DNA from: Brevibacterium rongguiense | GTDB taxonomy: Bacteria; Actinomycetota; Actinomycetes; Actinomycetales; Brevibacteriaceae | NCBI RefSeq assembly: GCF_009857845.1 | Contig: NZ_WWEQ01000006.1 | Location: forward strand, 23,709 to 87,708 | Direction: 5' to 3' | Length of the DNA stretch: 64,000 nucleotides | Shown here: one piece after another, positions 27,060 to 36,477 of the stretch | How the letters are laid out: each line of letters opens with the position of its first letter | Position numbering within the stretch: the first letter of the stretch is position 1 | Made by a program: the position numbers and the translations under genes | Notes under the pieces: model-generated | What the model was told of the DNA's origin: nothing | Databases searched by the model: none | What the model saw: only the letters and a program-made list of their open reading frames with translations

Positions 27060-28645
27060 GCGCGCAGTTCCGTACCGTGGAGGACGGTGCCGTCGGTGTC
27101 CGTGAGCGTGTGCGCGAAGGGCCGCACCGCCTCGGCGGCGCCCAGCGCGCGGCCGGAGGCGACGAACTCGACCGCATCGGCGAGCTCCGGGGACAGGAAG
27201 CGGTCCGGGCCCGGCCCTTGGACCTGCTCGCGCAGGGCGCCGATGACCGCGCCGGTGACGGGGCCGGGCTCCTCGCTGCGCAGGTCGGCGGCCCGGGCCG
27301 CGGCGTAGAGCTCGATGCCGAGCACGCGGGCCAGGCTGTCCACGGCGCGGCGGAGCTTGCGCGCGGCGGCCCAGCCCATGGACACGTGGTCCTCCTGCAT
27401 GGCCGACGAGGGGATGGAGTCGATGCTGGCCGGGGCCGCGATGCGCTTCATCTCCGAGACGAGCCCGGCCTGGGTGTAGTGGGCGATCATGAGGCCGGAG
27501 TCCACGCCCGGGTCGTCGGCGAGGAACGCGTTGAGGCCCTGGTTGCGGGCCGGGTCCATGGCGCGGTCGGTGCGGCGCTCGGCGATGGAGGCGAGGTCCG
27601 CGGCGACGATGGCGAGGAAGTCCGCGGCGTGGGCCAGCGGGGCGCCGTGGAAGTTGCCGTTGGAGGACACCGTGCCGTCGGGCAGAACAACGGGGTTGTC
27701 GATGGCCGAGCGGAGCTCGCGGGCCGCGGTGAGCGCCGCGAACGTCAGCGAGTCCCGGGCCGAGCCCGCCACCTGCGGCGAGCAGCGCAGCGAGTAGGCG
27801 TCCTGGACCAGGTGGGTCGAGTCCCTGTGGCTGTCCACGATGGGCGAATCGGCGAGCGCGGCGAACATGTTGGCCGCGCTCGCGGCCTGCCCCGGGTGGG
27901 GGCGCAGCGGCATGTTGAGGTCCGGCATGAACACGCGGTCCGTGCCCAGCTGCGCCTCGACGCTCATGGCCGCGGTGAGGTCCGCGGTGGAGACGAGCAG
28001 CTCCAGGTCGAACAGCGCCATGACGATCATGCCGAGCATGCCGTCGGTGCCGTTGACGAGCGCCAGGCCCTCCTTCTCCCGCAGCTCGACCGGCTCGATG
28101 CCCGCCTGTGCGAGCACGGGGCCGGCCTCGACGGCCGTGCCGTCCGGGCCGTGCACGAGCCCCTCGCCCATGAGGACGAGGGCGCACGCGGAGAGCGGCG
28201 CGAGGTCGCCGGAGCAGCCCAGCGAGCCGAACTCGTGGACCCACGGCGTGATCCCGGCATTGAGGACGTCGACGTACGTCTGCAGCGTCTCCGGGCGGAT
28301 GCCGGTGCGGCCGGTGGCCAGCGTGCGGATGCGCAGGAGCATGAGGGCGCGCACCACCTCGGGCTCGACGGGCTCGCCCACGCCGGCGGCGTGCGAGCGG
28401 ATGAGCGACTTCTGGAGCTGGGCACGCATGTCGTGCGGGATGTGGCGCTGGGCCAGCGCGCCGAAGCCGGTGGAGACACCGTAGACCGGCTTGGGCGCCT
28501 CGGCGAGGGCGTCGACGGCGCGGCGGGCGGCGGCGACCTGCTCGCGCACCGCGTCGGGGATCTCCACCTTCGCCCCGTGGCGGGCGACGGCGATGACGTC
28601 TGCGAAGGTCAGGGCGTCGGGGTCGAGTGCGACGGTGGCGGTCAT
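27056..28645 (-). CDS. hutH: histidine ammonia-lyase
   Basis: A 529-residue enzyme that turns L-histidine into urocanate and ammonia, the first step of the pathway. [10 protein letters not shown] (about 55-64) and the cofactor loop [12 protein letters not shown] (about 140-151) identify it. The MIO prosthetic group normally forms from Ala-Ser-Gly; here the triad is Cys144-Ser145-Gly146. I believe some actinobacterial histidases share this. A good ribosome binding site (GAGGAGA) precedes the ATG. It overlaps hutI by 4 nt and the M20 gene by 4 nt. Confidence 0.93.
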   Translation of the reverse strand: MTATVALDPDALTFADVIAVARHGAKVEIPDAVREQVAAARRAVDALAEAPKPVYGVSTGFGALAQRHIPHDMRAQLQKSLIRSHAAGVGEPVEPEVVRALMLLRIRTLATGRTGIRPETLQTYVDVLNAGITPWVHEFGSLGCSGDLAPLSACALVLMGEGLVHGPDGTAVEAGPVLAQAGIEPVELREKEGLALVNGTDGMLGMIVMALFDLELLVSTADLTAAMSVEAQLGTDRVFMPDLNMPLRPHPGQAASAANMFAALADSPIVDSHRDSTHLVQDAYSLRCSPQVAGSARDSLTFAALTAARELRSAIDNPVVLPDGTVSSNGNFHGAPLAHAADFLAIVAADLASIAERRTDRAMDPARNQGLNAFLADDPGVDSGLMIAHYTQAGLVSEMKRIAAPASIDSIPSSAMQEDHVSMGWAAARKLRRAVDSLARVLGIELYAAARAADLRSEEPGPVTGAVIGALREQVQGPGPDRFLSPELADAVEFVASGRALGAAEAVRPFAHTLTDTDGTVLHGTELRA

Positions 28646-29862
28646 GCGTTCTCCTCGGGGGCTGCGGGCGACATGTACGGGCTGGGGTTGGCGGCGATGA
28701 GGGAGCCGGCGCGGTAGACCTGCGCGATCTGCTGGACGCCGGGGCGGTAGGCGAGGTAGCGGTAGCCGGGGGCGTCGAGGACGGCGAAGTCCGCCCGCGC
28801 TCCGGGCGTGAGGCGGCCGATGTCGGTGCGGCGCAGGGCGGCCGCACCGCCGGCGGTGGCGGCCCAGAGCGCCTGCTCGACGGTGAAGTGCATGTCCCGC
28901 ACGGCGATCGCGATGCAGAACGGCAGGGAGCTGGAGAACCCGGAGCCCGGGTTGCAGTCGCTGGCGATGGCCACGGTGACCCCGGCGGCGAAGTAGCGGC
29001 GGGCGTCCGGGTAGGGCTGGCGGGTGGAGAACTCGATGGAGGGCAGCAGGGTCGCGACGGTGCCGGCGGCGGCCAGCGCCGCGAGGTCCTCATCGGAGGC
29101 GAACGTCGCGTGGTCCGCAGACGCCGCTCCGTGAGCGGCCGCGAGCTTGAGCGCTCCGCCGGCGGTGAGCTGGTTGGCGTGCAGGCGCGGGAGCAGCCCC
29201 GCCTGCGCGCCCGCGGTGAGCAGGCGGTCCGTCTGCTCCTCCGTGAAGGCGCCCCGCTCGCAGAACACGTCGATCCAGCGCACTCCGCGCTCCGCGGCCG
29301 CGGGAATGAGCCGGTCGATGATGAGGTCCACGTAGCCGTCCGGGTCCTCCGCGTACTCCGGGGGCACCACGTGGGCGGCCATGAGGGTCGTCTCCGGGCT
29401 GTAGCGGACGGCGATGTCGAGCTGGCGCAGCTCGTCGTCCACCGTGAGGCCGTAACCGGACTTGATCTCCAGTGTCGTGGTGCCGGAGTGCTCCGCCTGG
29501 GCGATGAGCCGGGTGAGGTTGTCCTCGAGCTCCTGGTCGGAGGCTCGACGGGTGGCCTCGACGGTCGAGCGGATGCCGCCGGCGGAGTACTCGCTGCCGG
29601 CCATGCGCGCGGCGAACTCCTCCGAGCGGTCGCCGGCGAAGAGCGGGTGGCTGTGGCTGTCGACGAAGCCCGGGATGACTGCGCGGCCGCGGGCCCGGAC
29701 CACCTGGTCCACCGGCTGTGCGGCGGCCTCCGAGGCGGGGCCCACCCACGCGACGATGCCGTCCTCTGCGATGAAGGCGGCATCGTGGCAGACGCCCAGC
29801 AGATCGTCGGCCTCCGGGTCGTTGGTCACGAGCTCGGAGATATCGGTGACGAGAACTCTCAC
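28642..29862 (-). CDS. hutI: imidazolonepropionase
   Basis: A 406-residue amidohydrolase that opens the imidazolone ring of 4-imidazolone-5-propionate to give formiminoglutamate. Typical HutI motifs are [27 protein letters not shown], the long [24 protein letters not shown] and [10 protein letters not shown]. It is the first gene of the operon. The GTG at 29862 follows AGGAG by 8 nt. The upstream region holds a CATACT -10-like box (29996-29991), a long inverted repeat and a candidate operator. Confidence 0.92.
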   Translation of the reverse strand: MRVLVTDISELVTNDPEADDLLGVCHDAAFIAEDGIVAWVGPASEAAAQPVDQVVRARGRAVIPGFVDSHSHPLFAGDRSEEFAARMAGSEYSAGGIRSTVEATRRASDQELEDNLTRLIAQAEHSGTTTLEIKSGYGLTVDDELRQLDIAVRYSPETTLMAAHVVPPEYAEDPDGYVDLIIDRLIPAAAERGVRWIDVFCERGAFTEEQTDRLLTAGAQAGLLPRLHANQLTAGGALKLAAAHGAASADHATFASDEDLAALAAAGTVATLLPSIEFSTRQPYPDARRYFAAGVTVAIASDCNPGSGFSSSLPFCIAIAVRDMHFTVEQALWAATAGGAAALRRTDIGRLTPGARADFAVLDAPGYRYLAYRPGVQQIAQVYRAGSLIAANPSPYMSPAAPEENA

Positions 29863-29990
29863 GTGGCGGCTCCTGGGCGGCGGTCGAGGGGCGGGCAGGG
29901 TCGGACTGGTGGGGCTCGGTCCTACGGAGCCGGGGCCCGCGGGAAGCGGCCTGGCGGGCCGCCGCGCGGCGGGGGCGCGTGCTGTCCTCC

Positions 29991-30041
29991 AGTATGGGCG
30001 GGGTCGGTGACACGGGCCATCCCACTGGGCCCAGTGTCACC
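29991..30041 (-). promoter_or_regulatory. hutI promoter region with long inverted repeat
   Basis: On the minus strand CATACT (29996-29991) is a likely -10, set in TCCAGTATG (read on +), a string also present at the hutU promoter. Just upstream, GGTGACAC (30006-30013) and GTGTCACC (30034-30041) are perfect inverted arms, extended inward by GGGCC and GGGCCC. The element could be a second operator or an antitermination stem. Confidence 0.4.
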
Positions 30042-30081
30042 CGGCACACGGGCGGGGCGGTGGAGGCGCCTCGGCGATCCA

Positions 30082-30097
30082 TCCGAAATATCGGACA
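30082..30097. promoter_or_regulatory. candidate hut operator upstream of hutI
   Basis: TCCGAAATATCGGACA contains the inverted repeat TCCGA-AATA-TCGGA. Closely related sequences lie before the NCS1 permease gene (54716-54729, perfect palindrome) and hutU (48655-48672). It sits between divergent hutI and the CoA-transferase gene, so it could affect both. The IclR protein of the operon is the inferred binder. Confidence 0.5.
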
Positions 30098-30253
30098 CCG
30101 CGGGCTCGGGGCTTTGGGCCCCTTCCTGCCCAACCCGGTTCAGGGGCCGCCGAGGCCCGGGCCCGCCCCGAACACGCCTCGGTCACCGCAGCGGCCCCCG
30201 GGATAGTGTGGCTACTGGTTCGCATTCCCCTCCCTTCCACCTCGGAGTCGACG

Positions 30254-31372
30254 ATGACACGCACTCAGGGACCACTGGCCGGCATCCGCGTGCTGGAGCT
30301 CGCCTCGATCGGGCCCGGGCCCCACGCCGCGATGCTGCTGGCAGACCTCGGGGCGGACGTCGTGCGGGCCGACCGACCGGCCAGCGCCCGCAGCAGTCTC
30401 GAAGACGACGCCTCTGCCGGGCAGTGGCTGCTGCGCGGGCGCCGCTCGATCGCCCTCGACCTCAAGGCGCCGGCCGACCTCGCCACGGCGCTGGACCTCG
30501 CCGCCCGCGCCGATGTCCTCATCGAGGGCTACCGGCCCGGAGTGGCCGAGCGGCTGGGAATCGGGCCCGACGAATGCCTGGCGCGCAACCCCCGGCTGGT
30601 CTACGGCCGCATGACGGGCTGGGGCCAGGAGGGTCCCCGCGCCCAGCAGGCCGGGCACGACATCAACTACCTCGCGCTCACCGGCGGGCTCTTCACGACC
30701 GGCCGCGCGGGCGAGCGGCCCGTGCCGCCGCTGAACATGGTCGCCGATGTGGCCGGCGGGTCCATGATGCTGGCGCTCGGCGTGGTCTCCGCCCTCGTCG
30801 AGCGCGCCACCACGGGCAGGGGGCAGGTGGTGGACGCCGCGATGGTCGACGGCACGCCCGCGGCCATGCAGATGATCTGGTCGCTGCGGGGGCAGGGGCG
30901 CTGGTCGGACGCCCGCGGCGGCAACCTCCTCGACGGCTCCAACCCCAGTTACGACACCTATGAGTGCGCCGGCGGCGGCTACGTGGCGGTGGGCGCGCTC
31001 GAGCCCCAGTTCTACGCCCAGCTGCTCGCGGGCCTCGGGCTCGAGGCGGACCGGATCCCGGACCGGGCGGACCCGCAGCAGTGGCCGGCGCTGCGCGAGG
31101 TGTTCGCCGCGCGGTTCGCCCAGCGCAGCCGCGACGAGTGGGCCCGCGTGTTCGAGGGCACGGACGCGTGCGTCACGCCCGTCCTCACCCTCGCCGAGGC
31201 GCGGGCCGAGCCGCACATGGCCCATCGCGGCTCGATCGTCGTGCGAGACGGCGTGGAGCAGGGTGCCCCGGCGCCGCGCTTCTCCGCCCACCCGGGCCCG
31301 CGGCCCACGCCCGCTCCCCCGCGCCCCGACGCGGACCGGGTGGCGGTGCTGGCCGAGTGGCTGGGCGAGTAG
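30254..31372 (+). CDS. CaiB/BaiF family (family III) CoA-transferase
   Basis: A 372-residue family III CoA-transferase, closest in style to alpha-methylacyl-CoA racemase. The N-terminal GIRVLELASIGPGPHAAMLLADLGADVVR is the family's first motif. YGRMTGWGQEGPRAQQAGHDINYLALTG carries the catalytic Asp, and VDAAMVDG and GNLLDG follow. Members shuttle CoA between acids or racemise 2-methylacyl-CoAs. The ATG at 30254 is chosen because the family begins a few residues later. It is divergent from the hut operon across a 391-nt regulatory gap. Confidence 0.85.
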   Translation: MTRTQGPLAGIRVLELASIGPGPHAAMLLADLGADVVRADRPASARSSLEDDASAGQWLLRGRRSIALDLKAPADLATALDLAARADVLIEGYRPGVAERLGIGPDECLARNPRLVYGRMTGWGQEGPRAQQAGHDINYLALTGGLFTTGRAGERPVPPLNMVADVAGGSMMLALGVVSALVERATTGRGQVVDAAMVDGTPAAMQMIWSLRGQGRWSDARGGNLLDGSNPSYDTYECAGGGYVAVGALEPQFYAQLLAGLGLEADRIPDRADPQQWPALREVFAARFAQRSRDEWARVFEGTDACVTPVLTLAEARAEPHMAHRGSIVVRDGVEQGAPAPRFSAHPGPRPTPAPPRPDADRVAVLAEWLGE

Positions 31373-31381
31373 GCACACCGC

Positions 31382-32899
31382 TCAGCGCGGTGCCGTCCCG
31401 CCCCACCCCTCCTCGGCGATGCTCAGCGCGGTTGCGCCCGCCGCGACCGCGGCGCGCTCCGGGGCGGACGCGTACGCCCGCCTGCCCAGTACCGCATCGC
31501 ACACCGCGCTCAGGCCGATTCCCGCGGTGCGCACCGCCGGCGAGCCCGCGGCCGCGGCCGCGCGGCCGATGATGCGGCCCAGCCCGGCGGCAGCAAACGC
31601 CGCAGCAGCGCCCCGCGCCCCGCGCGAGTCGCCCTCCTCGAGGCTGTCCGCGACGACGAGCGCCGCAACCCCGGCCGAACCCGCATCGGCGACCGCGCGC
31701 ACCGCACCGCCACCCAGGCGACCTGTTCCCGCGATCGGGGTGCGAATCCCCGCGCTGCGGCGCACCGCCGCGGCGAGGAGCCCGCTGAGACCCGCCGTCG
31801 TGCCCGCAGCGGCGGCGGAGACTCCCAGCACTCGGCTCCAGCGCCGCGTGTCCAGGTCTTCGACCGCGGCGCGCACGGCCTCGCGGAACGTGAGGTTCCC
31901 CCCGGGCGGTGTGCCCACGAGGCCCTCGAGGTCGCGCTCCTTGACCACCGTGGTGTTGAGCAGGCTCCCGATGAGGTGGCGCGCCATGCCGCTGCGCACG
32001 GGCGTGATGAGCCCGATCCAGTGCGCGGCAAGGCCCGGAGTGGTGACCGGCGCGGTGAGTACCAGGCGCGGCAGCAGTCCCACGGCCTTCGCGTACTCCT
32101 GCATCATCTGGGCGTACTCGAGCGTGTCCGGTCCCCCGATGTCGAATGCGCGGTTGACCTCTGCCGGCAGCTCCGCCGCGGAGGCCAGGTAGAACATCGC
32201 ATCGCGCACGGCGATGGGGGTGATGCGGTTGCGGATCCACCGCGGTCCGATCGCACCCGGCAGGCGCTCGGAGAGACTGCGCAGCATCGTGAAGGACGCC
32301 GAGCCGTCGCCCAGCACCACGCCGGCCTGCAGCACGGCGGTGGGAACGGCGCAGTCGAGCAGGATCCGCCCCACCGCGGTGCGCGACGCGAGGTGCTCGG
32401 AGAGCTCCTCGTCATCGGGGTGCAGGCCGGCCAGGTAGACGATCCGGTCGATGCCGGCGGTCTCCGCCGCCCGCGCGAACGTCCGCGCCATGGCCGTTTC
32501 CTCGGCCATGAGGTCGGCGGCGGATCCCATGGAGTGCAGCAGATACCACGCAGCGCTCGTGCCCTCCATGGCCGCGGCGACATCGTCGAACTCGGAGGCG
32601 TCGCCCTCGCAGACCTCGACCTCCCCGGCGCCGGCCCGCTGGCCCTGGGCGACGATCGCCTCCGCCCACGGCATGGACTCGGCCTTCCCCCGACTGCGCG
32701 AGAGCGTCCGCACGGCCCAGCCGCGCCGCAGCAGCTCTCCCACCAGCGTACCGCCCACGTAGCCCGTGGCTCCGGTGACGAGCGCACGGCGCGGCTGGTC
32801 ACCGGCCTGCTCGGCGCTCCCGGCTGTTGCGCGCTCCTGGCTTCGTGCGGCGCCCGCCCGGGCGCGGGCTTCACTGCGCCCCTGTTCCGGTCCCACCAT
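31382..32899 (-). CDS. NAD(P)-binding Rossmann protein (NmrA/atypical SDR type)
   Basis: A 505-residue protein. After an Ala/Arg-rich start, a Rossmann fold opens with RRALVTGATGYVGGTLVGELLRRG, followed by VCEGDASEFDD and YLLHSMG; VYLAGLHPDDEELSEHLASR and a PTAVLQAGVVLG segment follow. This matches atypical short-chain reductases that sense or use NAD(P). The C-terminal 170 residues are Ala/Gly rich with helical hydrophobic stretches, longer than usual. GGAGGAGA precedes the ATG at 32899. The stop lies 9 nt from that of the convergent CoA-transferase. Confidence 0.78.
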   Translation of the reverse strand: MVGPEQGRSEARARAGAARSQERATAGSAEQAGDQPRRALVTGATGYVGGTLVGELLRRGWAVRTLSRSRGKAESMPWAEAIVAQGQRAGAGEVEVCEGDASEFDDVAAAMEGTSAAWYLLHSMGSAADLMAEETAMARTFARAAETAGIDRIVYLAGLHPDDEELSEHLASRTAVGRILLDCAVPTAVLQAGVVLGDGSASFTMLRSLSERLPGAIGPRWIRNRITPIAVRDAMFYLASAAELPAEVNRAFDIGGPDTLEYAQMMQEYAKAVGLLPRLVLTAPVTTPGLAAHWIGLITPVRSGMARHLIGSLLNTTVVKERDLEGLVGTPPGGNLTFREAVRAAVEDLDTRRWSRVLGVSAAAAGTTAGLSGLLAAAVRRSAGIRTPIAGTGRLGGGAVRAVADAGSAGVAALVVADSLEEGDSRGARGAAAAFAAAGLGRIIGRAAAAAGSPAVRTAGIGLSAVCDAVLGRRAYASAPERAAVAAGATALSIAEEGWGGTAPR

Positions 32900-33148
32900 G
32901 TCTCCTCCACTCGGTCGTCGAGGCGCCGCCCGACCGCACGCCGCCGACCCCAGTCTAGGGTCGCGGGCCACCGTCCACACCGGAATTCCGGCCAGCCTCC
33001 TTGCCGCCATCGCAGGCGATCCCGCACCCGAGCGGGCTGCGCCGCCGCCCGCGCGCCTTGTATGCTGGCGGTGCGCCGCTGCCGCATCACCGCGGGCGAG
33101 TCGACCGGCCCGCCCCGCTCCGGCGCGACTCGACGAACGGAGAAGACC

Positions 33149-33634
33149 ATGGCGGAAACGAACACGCTCGATCAGGCAGACGTCGTCGACATCCTCAAGC
33201 GCGCGGGCTACCTCATGCTCACGACGGCCGGCGAGGGCGGCAAGCTCCTCTCGCACCCGATGTCCCCCCAGCAGGTCACCGATGACGCCGATGTCTGGTT
33301 CTTCGTGGGCCTGCAGGGCGACCAGGCCGTCGCCCTGCGCAAGGACCCGCACGTCAATCTCGCCATCTCCGAGGCGGGCAACTGGCTCTCCGTCTCCGGC
33401 CAGGTGCAGTTCGTCGACGACCAGGCGAAGATCGACGAGCTGTGGAACGACGAGGCGGGCGCCTACTTCGAGGGCGGCCGCCAGGATCCGAACCTGGGCC
33501 TCATGAAGGTCATCACCGACTCCGCCCAGCACTGGGGCATGACCGGGGGCAAGCTCTCCGCCGTGGCCCAGATGGTCAAGGCCAAGGTCACCGGCGACCG
33601 CCCCGGCGGTGGGAGCGCCACCACCGAGCTGTGA
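33149..33634 (+). CDS. pyridoxamine 5'-phosphate oxidase-like FMN protein (general stress protein 26 type)
   Basis: A 161-residue split-barrel flavin-binding protein. VVDILKRAGYLMLTTAGEGGKLLSHPMSP is the N-terminal strand region. DADVWFFVGLQGDQAVALRKDPHVNLAIS matches the general stress protein 26 group, and WLSVSGQVQFVDDQAKIDELW follows. Such proteins bind FMN or FAD; most have no known substrate. A TATGCT -10 lies at about 33066-33071 and GGAGAAG precedes the ATG. Its stop overlaps the protease start (GTGA). Confidence 0.82.
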   Translation: MAETNTLDQADVVDILKRAGYLMLTTAGEGGKLLSHPMSPQQVTDDADVWFFVGLQGDQAVALRKDPHVNLAISEAGNWLSVSGQVQFVDDQAKIDELWNDEAGAYFEGGRQDPNLGLMKVITDSAQHWGMTGGKLSAVAQMVKAKVTGDRPGGGSATTEL

Positions 33635-34344
33635 GGCAGCCGCCCACCGGCCGGCGCCGCGCGGAGACCGGCGGCGCGGCCGGTGCGGCGGCGTCGGGTG
33701 AGCACGCGCCGCCCGCCTCGCGCGCGCCCGCGTGGCGCTGGCTCGTCCCCGTGGCGCTGGCCGCCGCGGGGCTGTTCGCCGCCGGCCGCGCCCCCAGCGG
33801 GGGCGGTGTCTTCATGGCCGCCAGCTGCGCGGTCGCGGTGGTCTACACCATTGCCTGGTGGCTCTGGGGCTGCCCGCGCAGGACGCTTCGCGCGCATCGC
33901 CTCGGCCGCGACGCGCTGCGGGGCCTGGCCTGGGGCGCGGGCCTCGCCGCCGTCTTCGCCGCAGGCGCGCTGGCCGTGCGGGGCATCCCGCTGCTCGCCG
34001 GCCCCGTGGCCCACCTGCTCGAGCACGCCACGGCCGGGCACCTCCTGCCCGTCGCCATCATCACCGCCCTCAGCGGGATCGCCGAGGAGCTGTTCTACCG
34101 CCGCACGGCCCTCCTCCTCCTGCCGGGCCGCTTCCGCACCCGCGCGCTCGTCTCCCTGGGGCTCTACATGGCGGTCTCCGCCACCATGGGAGTCCCGCTG
34201 CTCGTGTTCGCGGCAGCCGCGCTCGGTGCCGCCGCCACCGCCGAGGCGCGCCGGACCGGGTCGCTCACCTCGCCGATCGTCATGCACCTCGTGTGGTCGC
34301 TGGCCATGCTCATGGCGCTGCCCGCCCTCCTCCAGGCGGTGTGA
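33631..34344 (+). CDS. CPBP family intramembrane metalloprotease
   Basis: A 237-residue membrane protein with several hydrophobic helices and the CPBP (Abi/CAAX protease-like) motif EELFYRR in SGIAEELFYRRTALLLLPG. A later conserved His is in SPIVMHLVWSLAM. These enzymes cleave membrane proteins or prenylated peptides; bacterial members take part in bacteriocin immunity or signalling. The first 30 residues are a charged cytosolic tail. GTG start inside the preceding stop. Confidence 0.75.
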   Translation: MRQPPTGRRRAETGGAAGAAASGEHAPPASRAPAWRWLVPVALAAAGLFAAGRAPSGGGVFMAASCAVAVVYTIAWWLWGCPRRTLRAHRLGRDALRGLAWGAGLAAVFAAGALAVRGIPLLAGPVAHLLEHATAGHLLPVAIITALSGIAEELFYRRTALLLLPGRFRTRALVSLGLYMAVSATMGVPLLVFAAAALGAAATAEARRTGSLTSPIVMHLVWSLAMLMALPALLQAV

Positions 34345-34349
34345 GCGCC

Positions 34350-34727
34350 ATGCCGGATAGCACGTCGCCCCACGCCGACCCGAGCGGCGACTCCCCCACG
34401 GACGACGAGAAGTTCTTCACCGTGCGCGGCCGCCGCTGGCGGCGGACCGACCCCGCCCTCGCCGCCGAGGTGGTCGAGCAGCTGAAGTCGCACCTCGGGC
34501 GGGGCAGATCCGGTGTGCGGGCCGGGACGAAGGCGCAGGACACCGAGGCCGTTGCCGCCGCCCGGCGCACGGTGGGCCTTGCCAAGCACGGCCTGGGCGA
34601 GCGCGGAGCCCCCTGGTGGGAGCTGTCCGAACAGGACAGGCACGCCCGGGCCGCGGACGCGCTTGCCGCCCTCGAGGGGGATGAGGCGGCCGCCGGGCGG
34701 GTGTTCGGCGGTGGTGATCGCGGGTAG
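34350..34727 (+). CDS. conserved small actinobacterial protein
   Basis: A 125-residue acidic/basic protein without membrane segments. FFTVRGRRWRRTDPALAAEVVEQLKSHLGRGR and the later AARRTVGLAKHGLGERGAPWWELS match a common small family sometimes labelled, without evidence, 'biopolymer transporter Tol'. The function is unknown. It starts 5 nt after the protease gene and is likely in the same operon. Confidence 0.65.
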   Translation: MPDSTSPHADPSGDSPTDDEKFFTVRGRRWRRTDPALAAEVVEQLKSHLGRGRSGVRAGTKAQDTEAVAAARRTVGLAKHGLGERGAPWWELSEQDRHARAADALAALEGDEAAAGRVFGGGDRG

Positions 34728-34791
34728 GCTCGCCCACACGCATCGGGGCATCCGCCCCGGCGAACCCGACGCACCCGAGTGAGGAATCGAC

Positions 34792-35043
34792 ATGACCGAA
34801 CCCACCGCCGAGCAGCTGGACGCCGCTCGCGAAGCCGCCCAGCACGCCGTGGACACCGCCACGTCCTGGGACTACAGCGCCGATCGCAGCAAGCTCGCCG
34901 CGAAGCTGCGCGAAGGGCTTGACGAGGCGCAGGTCAGCGTCGACGACGCCGAATTCGAGCGGATTGTCGACGAGATCATCGCCTACACCGAAAACCCCGG
35001 CAGCGCGAAGCCCGCGGTCCGCACCGCCACCCCGGCGGTCTGA
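34792..35043 (+). CDS. small hypothetical protein
   Basis: An 83-residue, mostly helical acidic protein (TAEQLDAAREAAQHAVDTA, DEAQVSVDDAEFERIVDEII). GAGGAA stands before the ATG, and TAGGCT at 34726-34731 may serve as a -10. I do not recognise a family. Its 3' end overlaps the convergent gene by 61 nt. Confidence 0.55.
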   Translation: MTEPTAEQLDAAREAAQHAVDTATSWDYSADRSKLAAKLREGLDEAQVSVDDAEFERIVDEIIAYTENPGSAKPAVRTATPAV

Positions 35044-35660
35044 CCCGCCGCCCCCGGCCGGCGCAGGCCAGGGGCGGCCCGCCATTCGCCCGTGCCCTCG
35101 GGCTCCGCGGTGCCCCTGGCGCGCCACAGCGCCGCGGCGCCCACCGACCCCATCAGGCCGGCGGCAAGGTCTCCGACGGTGTCCCAGGGTGCGACGTTCA
35201 CGGTGCTGTCCACATAGGCGTGCCCCCAGAGCTCCATGGCCTCCCAGCTGAGAGCCAGGACGAGGCCCGCTGCCACGATGGCACCCGGCCTCGGCCGCCG
35301 GATGAGCCACGCTGCGAGGACCGCGAGCACTCCCGTCACCAGGGCATGGGCGGCGAGATCCCACCACCAGATGCGCGCGTAGAGATCCAGGTAGGAGCTG
35401 ATGGCCGCGGCCATGGTCGCCGTCGACCCGGCAATCTCCCAGCGCACGGGCAGACGGGTGCGCCAGGCGACCACCTGCTCGAGGCCCACGAGGAGCGCAA
35501 CGAGCCCCTCCACCCACAGCGAGCACCCACCGGGCCGACGCCAGCCGCTGGTGAACAGGCCCACCGCTAAGACCAGGCCCGACCAGCGGGCCGCCAGCAG
35601 ACCCACGGCGCGCAGCGCGGCGAGGGCACTCCGGCCCCGCGGTGGGTGCTGCTCACTCAC
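34983..35660 (-). CDS. YjdF/DUF2238-like membrane protein
   Basis: A 225-residue membrane protein with about six helices. The segment YLDLYARIWWWDLAAHALVTGV and the later ALSWEAMELWGHAYVDSTVN with DTVGDLAAGLMGSV resemble DUF2238/YjdF proteins, which share conserved His, Asp and Glu residues in the membrane. The function is unknown. The GTG at 35660 overlaps the end of the upstream glycosyltransferase, suggesting it is last in the glycan operon. The C-terminal tail overlaps a convergent small gene. Confidence 0.6.
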   Translation of the reverse strand: MSEQHPPRGRSALAALRAVGLLAARWSGLVLAVGLFTSGWRRPGGCSLWVEGLVALLVGLEQVVAWRTRLPVRWEIAGSTATMAAAISSYLDLYARIWWWDLAAHALVTGVLAVLAAWLIRRPRPGAIVAAGLVLALSWEAMELWGHAYVDSTVNVAPWDTVGDLAAGLMGSVGAAALWRARGTAEPEGTGEWRAAPGLRRPGAAGQTAGVAVRTAGFALPGFSV

Positions 35661-36477
35661 CGAGGCCCTCCCGCACGGCGCCTTCCCGCCCCGCACCGAC
35701 GGCGCGCTTCAGCTGCCCCAGTCGCAGCCGCCAGCGGTCCCACGGGAACTCCCTGCGCCAGGCCCGCGCAAGGGTTGATCCCGCGCGCCGCCAGCGGTCG
35801 AAGCCCGGGCGGCCCCAGCGCAGCGAGCGCAGCGACATGCGCACTCCCACCGAGGCGCTGAACACGACCCGTTCGTCCGAGCCGATGAGGAACGAGAGGT
35901 CCATATCGTCGTGCACGCGGGGGCTGCGCGAGGCGTCCGAGCGCACCCGGTGCCACCATTCCCTGCGCAACGACATGGTCGTGCCGAACAGCGGCGGGTG
36001 ACCGAGCGCGGCCCCGGCGCTCACAACATAGGCGCCCACGTAGGCGATGGTGAGGAGCGCACCCACGATCGGGAGGCCCTGGAACCACCCGGGACCGGTC
36101 ACCGCCGCCGTGCCGGGTTTCGCATGCGCGTGGGCCCGCGCATGCGCTCTCACCCATCCGGGCGGCGGGCGGGAATCCGCATCGCAGCGCAGAATGAGCT
36201 CACCGCGCGCCGCATCGTACCCCCGGTGCGCGGCCGGCGCGATCCCCTGCCGCGGTTCGAAGAGCACTGTGCATCCCGCCGCTCGCGCGACCGCCGCCGT
36301 GGCGTCGTCGGACGCGTTGTCCACGACTATGACTTCCAGTGGGCGCTGCGATTGGGCTGCCAGACAGGCCAGCAGCCCTCGGAGCTGCATCGCGTCGTCG
36401 CGCACGGGAACGACCACCGAGCACGAGGGCAGCTCCTCACCCGGTGCCGCCGCGGTCGGCGCTACCAACCGGCCCAC
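35653..36477 (-). CDS. family 2 glycosyltransferase
   Basis: A 274-residue GT-A fold enzyme. The N-terminal strand is CSVVVPVRDDAMQLRGLLACLAAQ, followed by VIVVDNASDDAT and the metal-binding DADSRPPPGW. Later, LFGTTMSLRREWW and VHDDMDLSFLIG supply the acceptor-side acidic residues. There is a hydrophobic stretch in the middle (VGALLTIAYVGAYVVSAGAAL). Donor and acceptor are unknown. The GTG at 36477 overlaps the end of the preceding large glycosyltransferase by 16 nt. Confidence 0.8.
   Translation of the reverse strand: MGRLVAPTAAAPGEELPSCSVVVPVRDDAMQLRGLLACLAAQSQRPLEVIVVDNASDDATAAVARAAGCTVLFEPRQGIAPAAHRGYDAARGELILRCDADSRPPPGWVRAHARAHAHAKPGTAAVTGPGWFQGLPIVGALLTIAYVGAYVVSAGAALGHPPLFGTTMSLRREWWHRVRSDASRSPRVHDDMDLSFLIGSDERVVFSASVGVRMSLRSLRWGRPGFDRWRRAGSTLARAWRREFPWDRWRLRLGQLKRAVGAGREGAVREGLGE

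Noticed and set aside
25845..29783. 1312-codon minus-strand frame across hutI and hutH
   Set aside because: Only the part from 27059 down is coding in this frame; the rest is a high-GC shadow of hutI and hutH.
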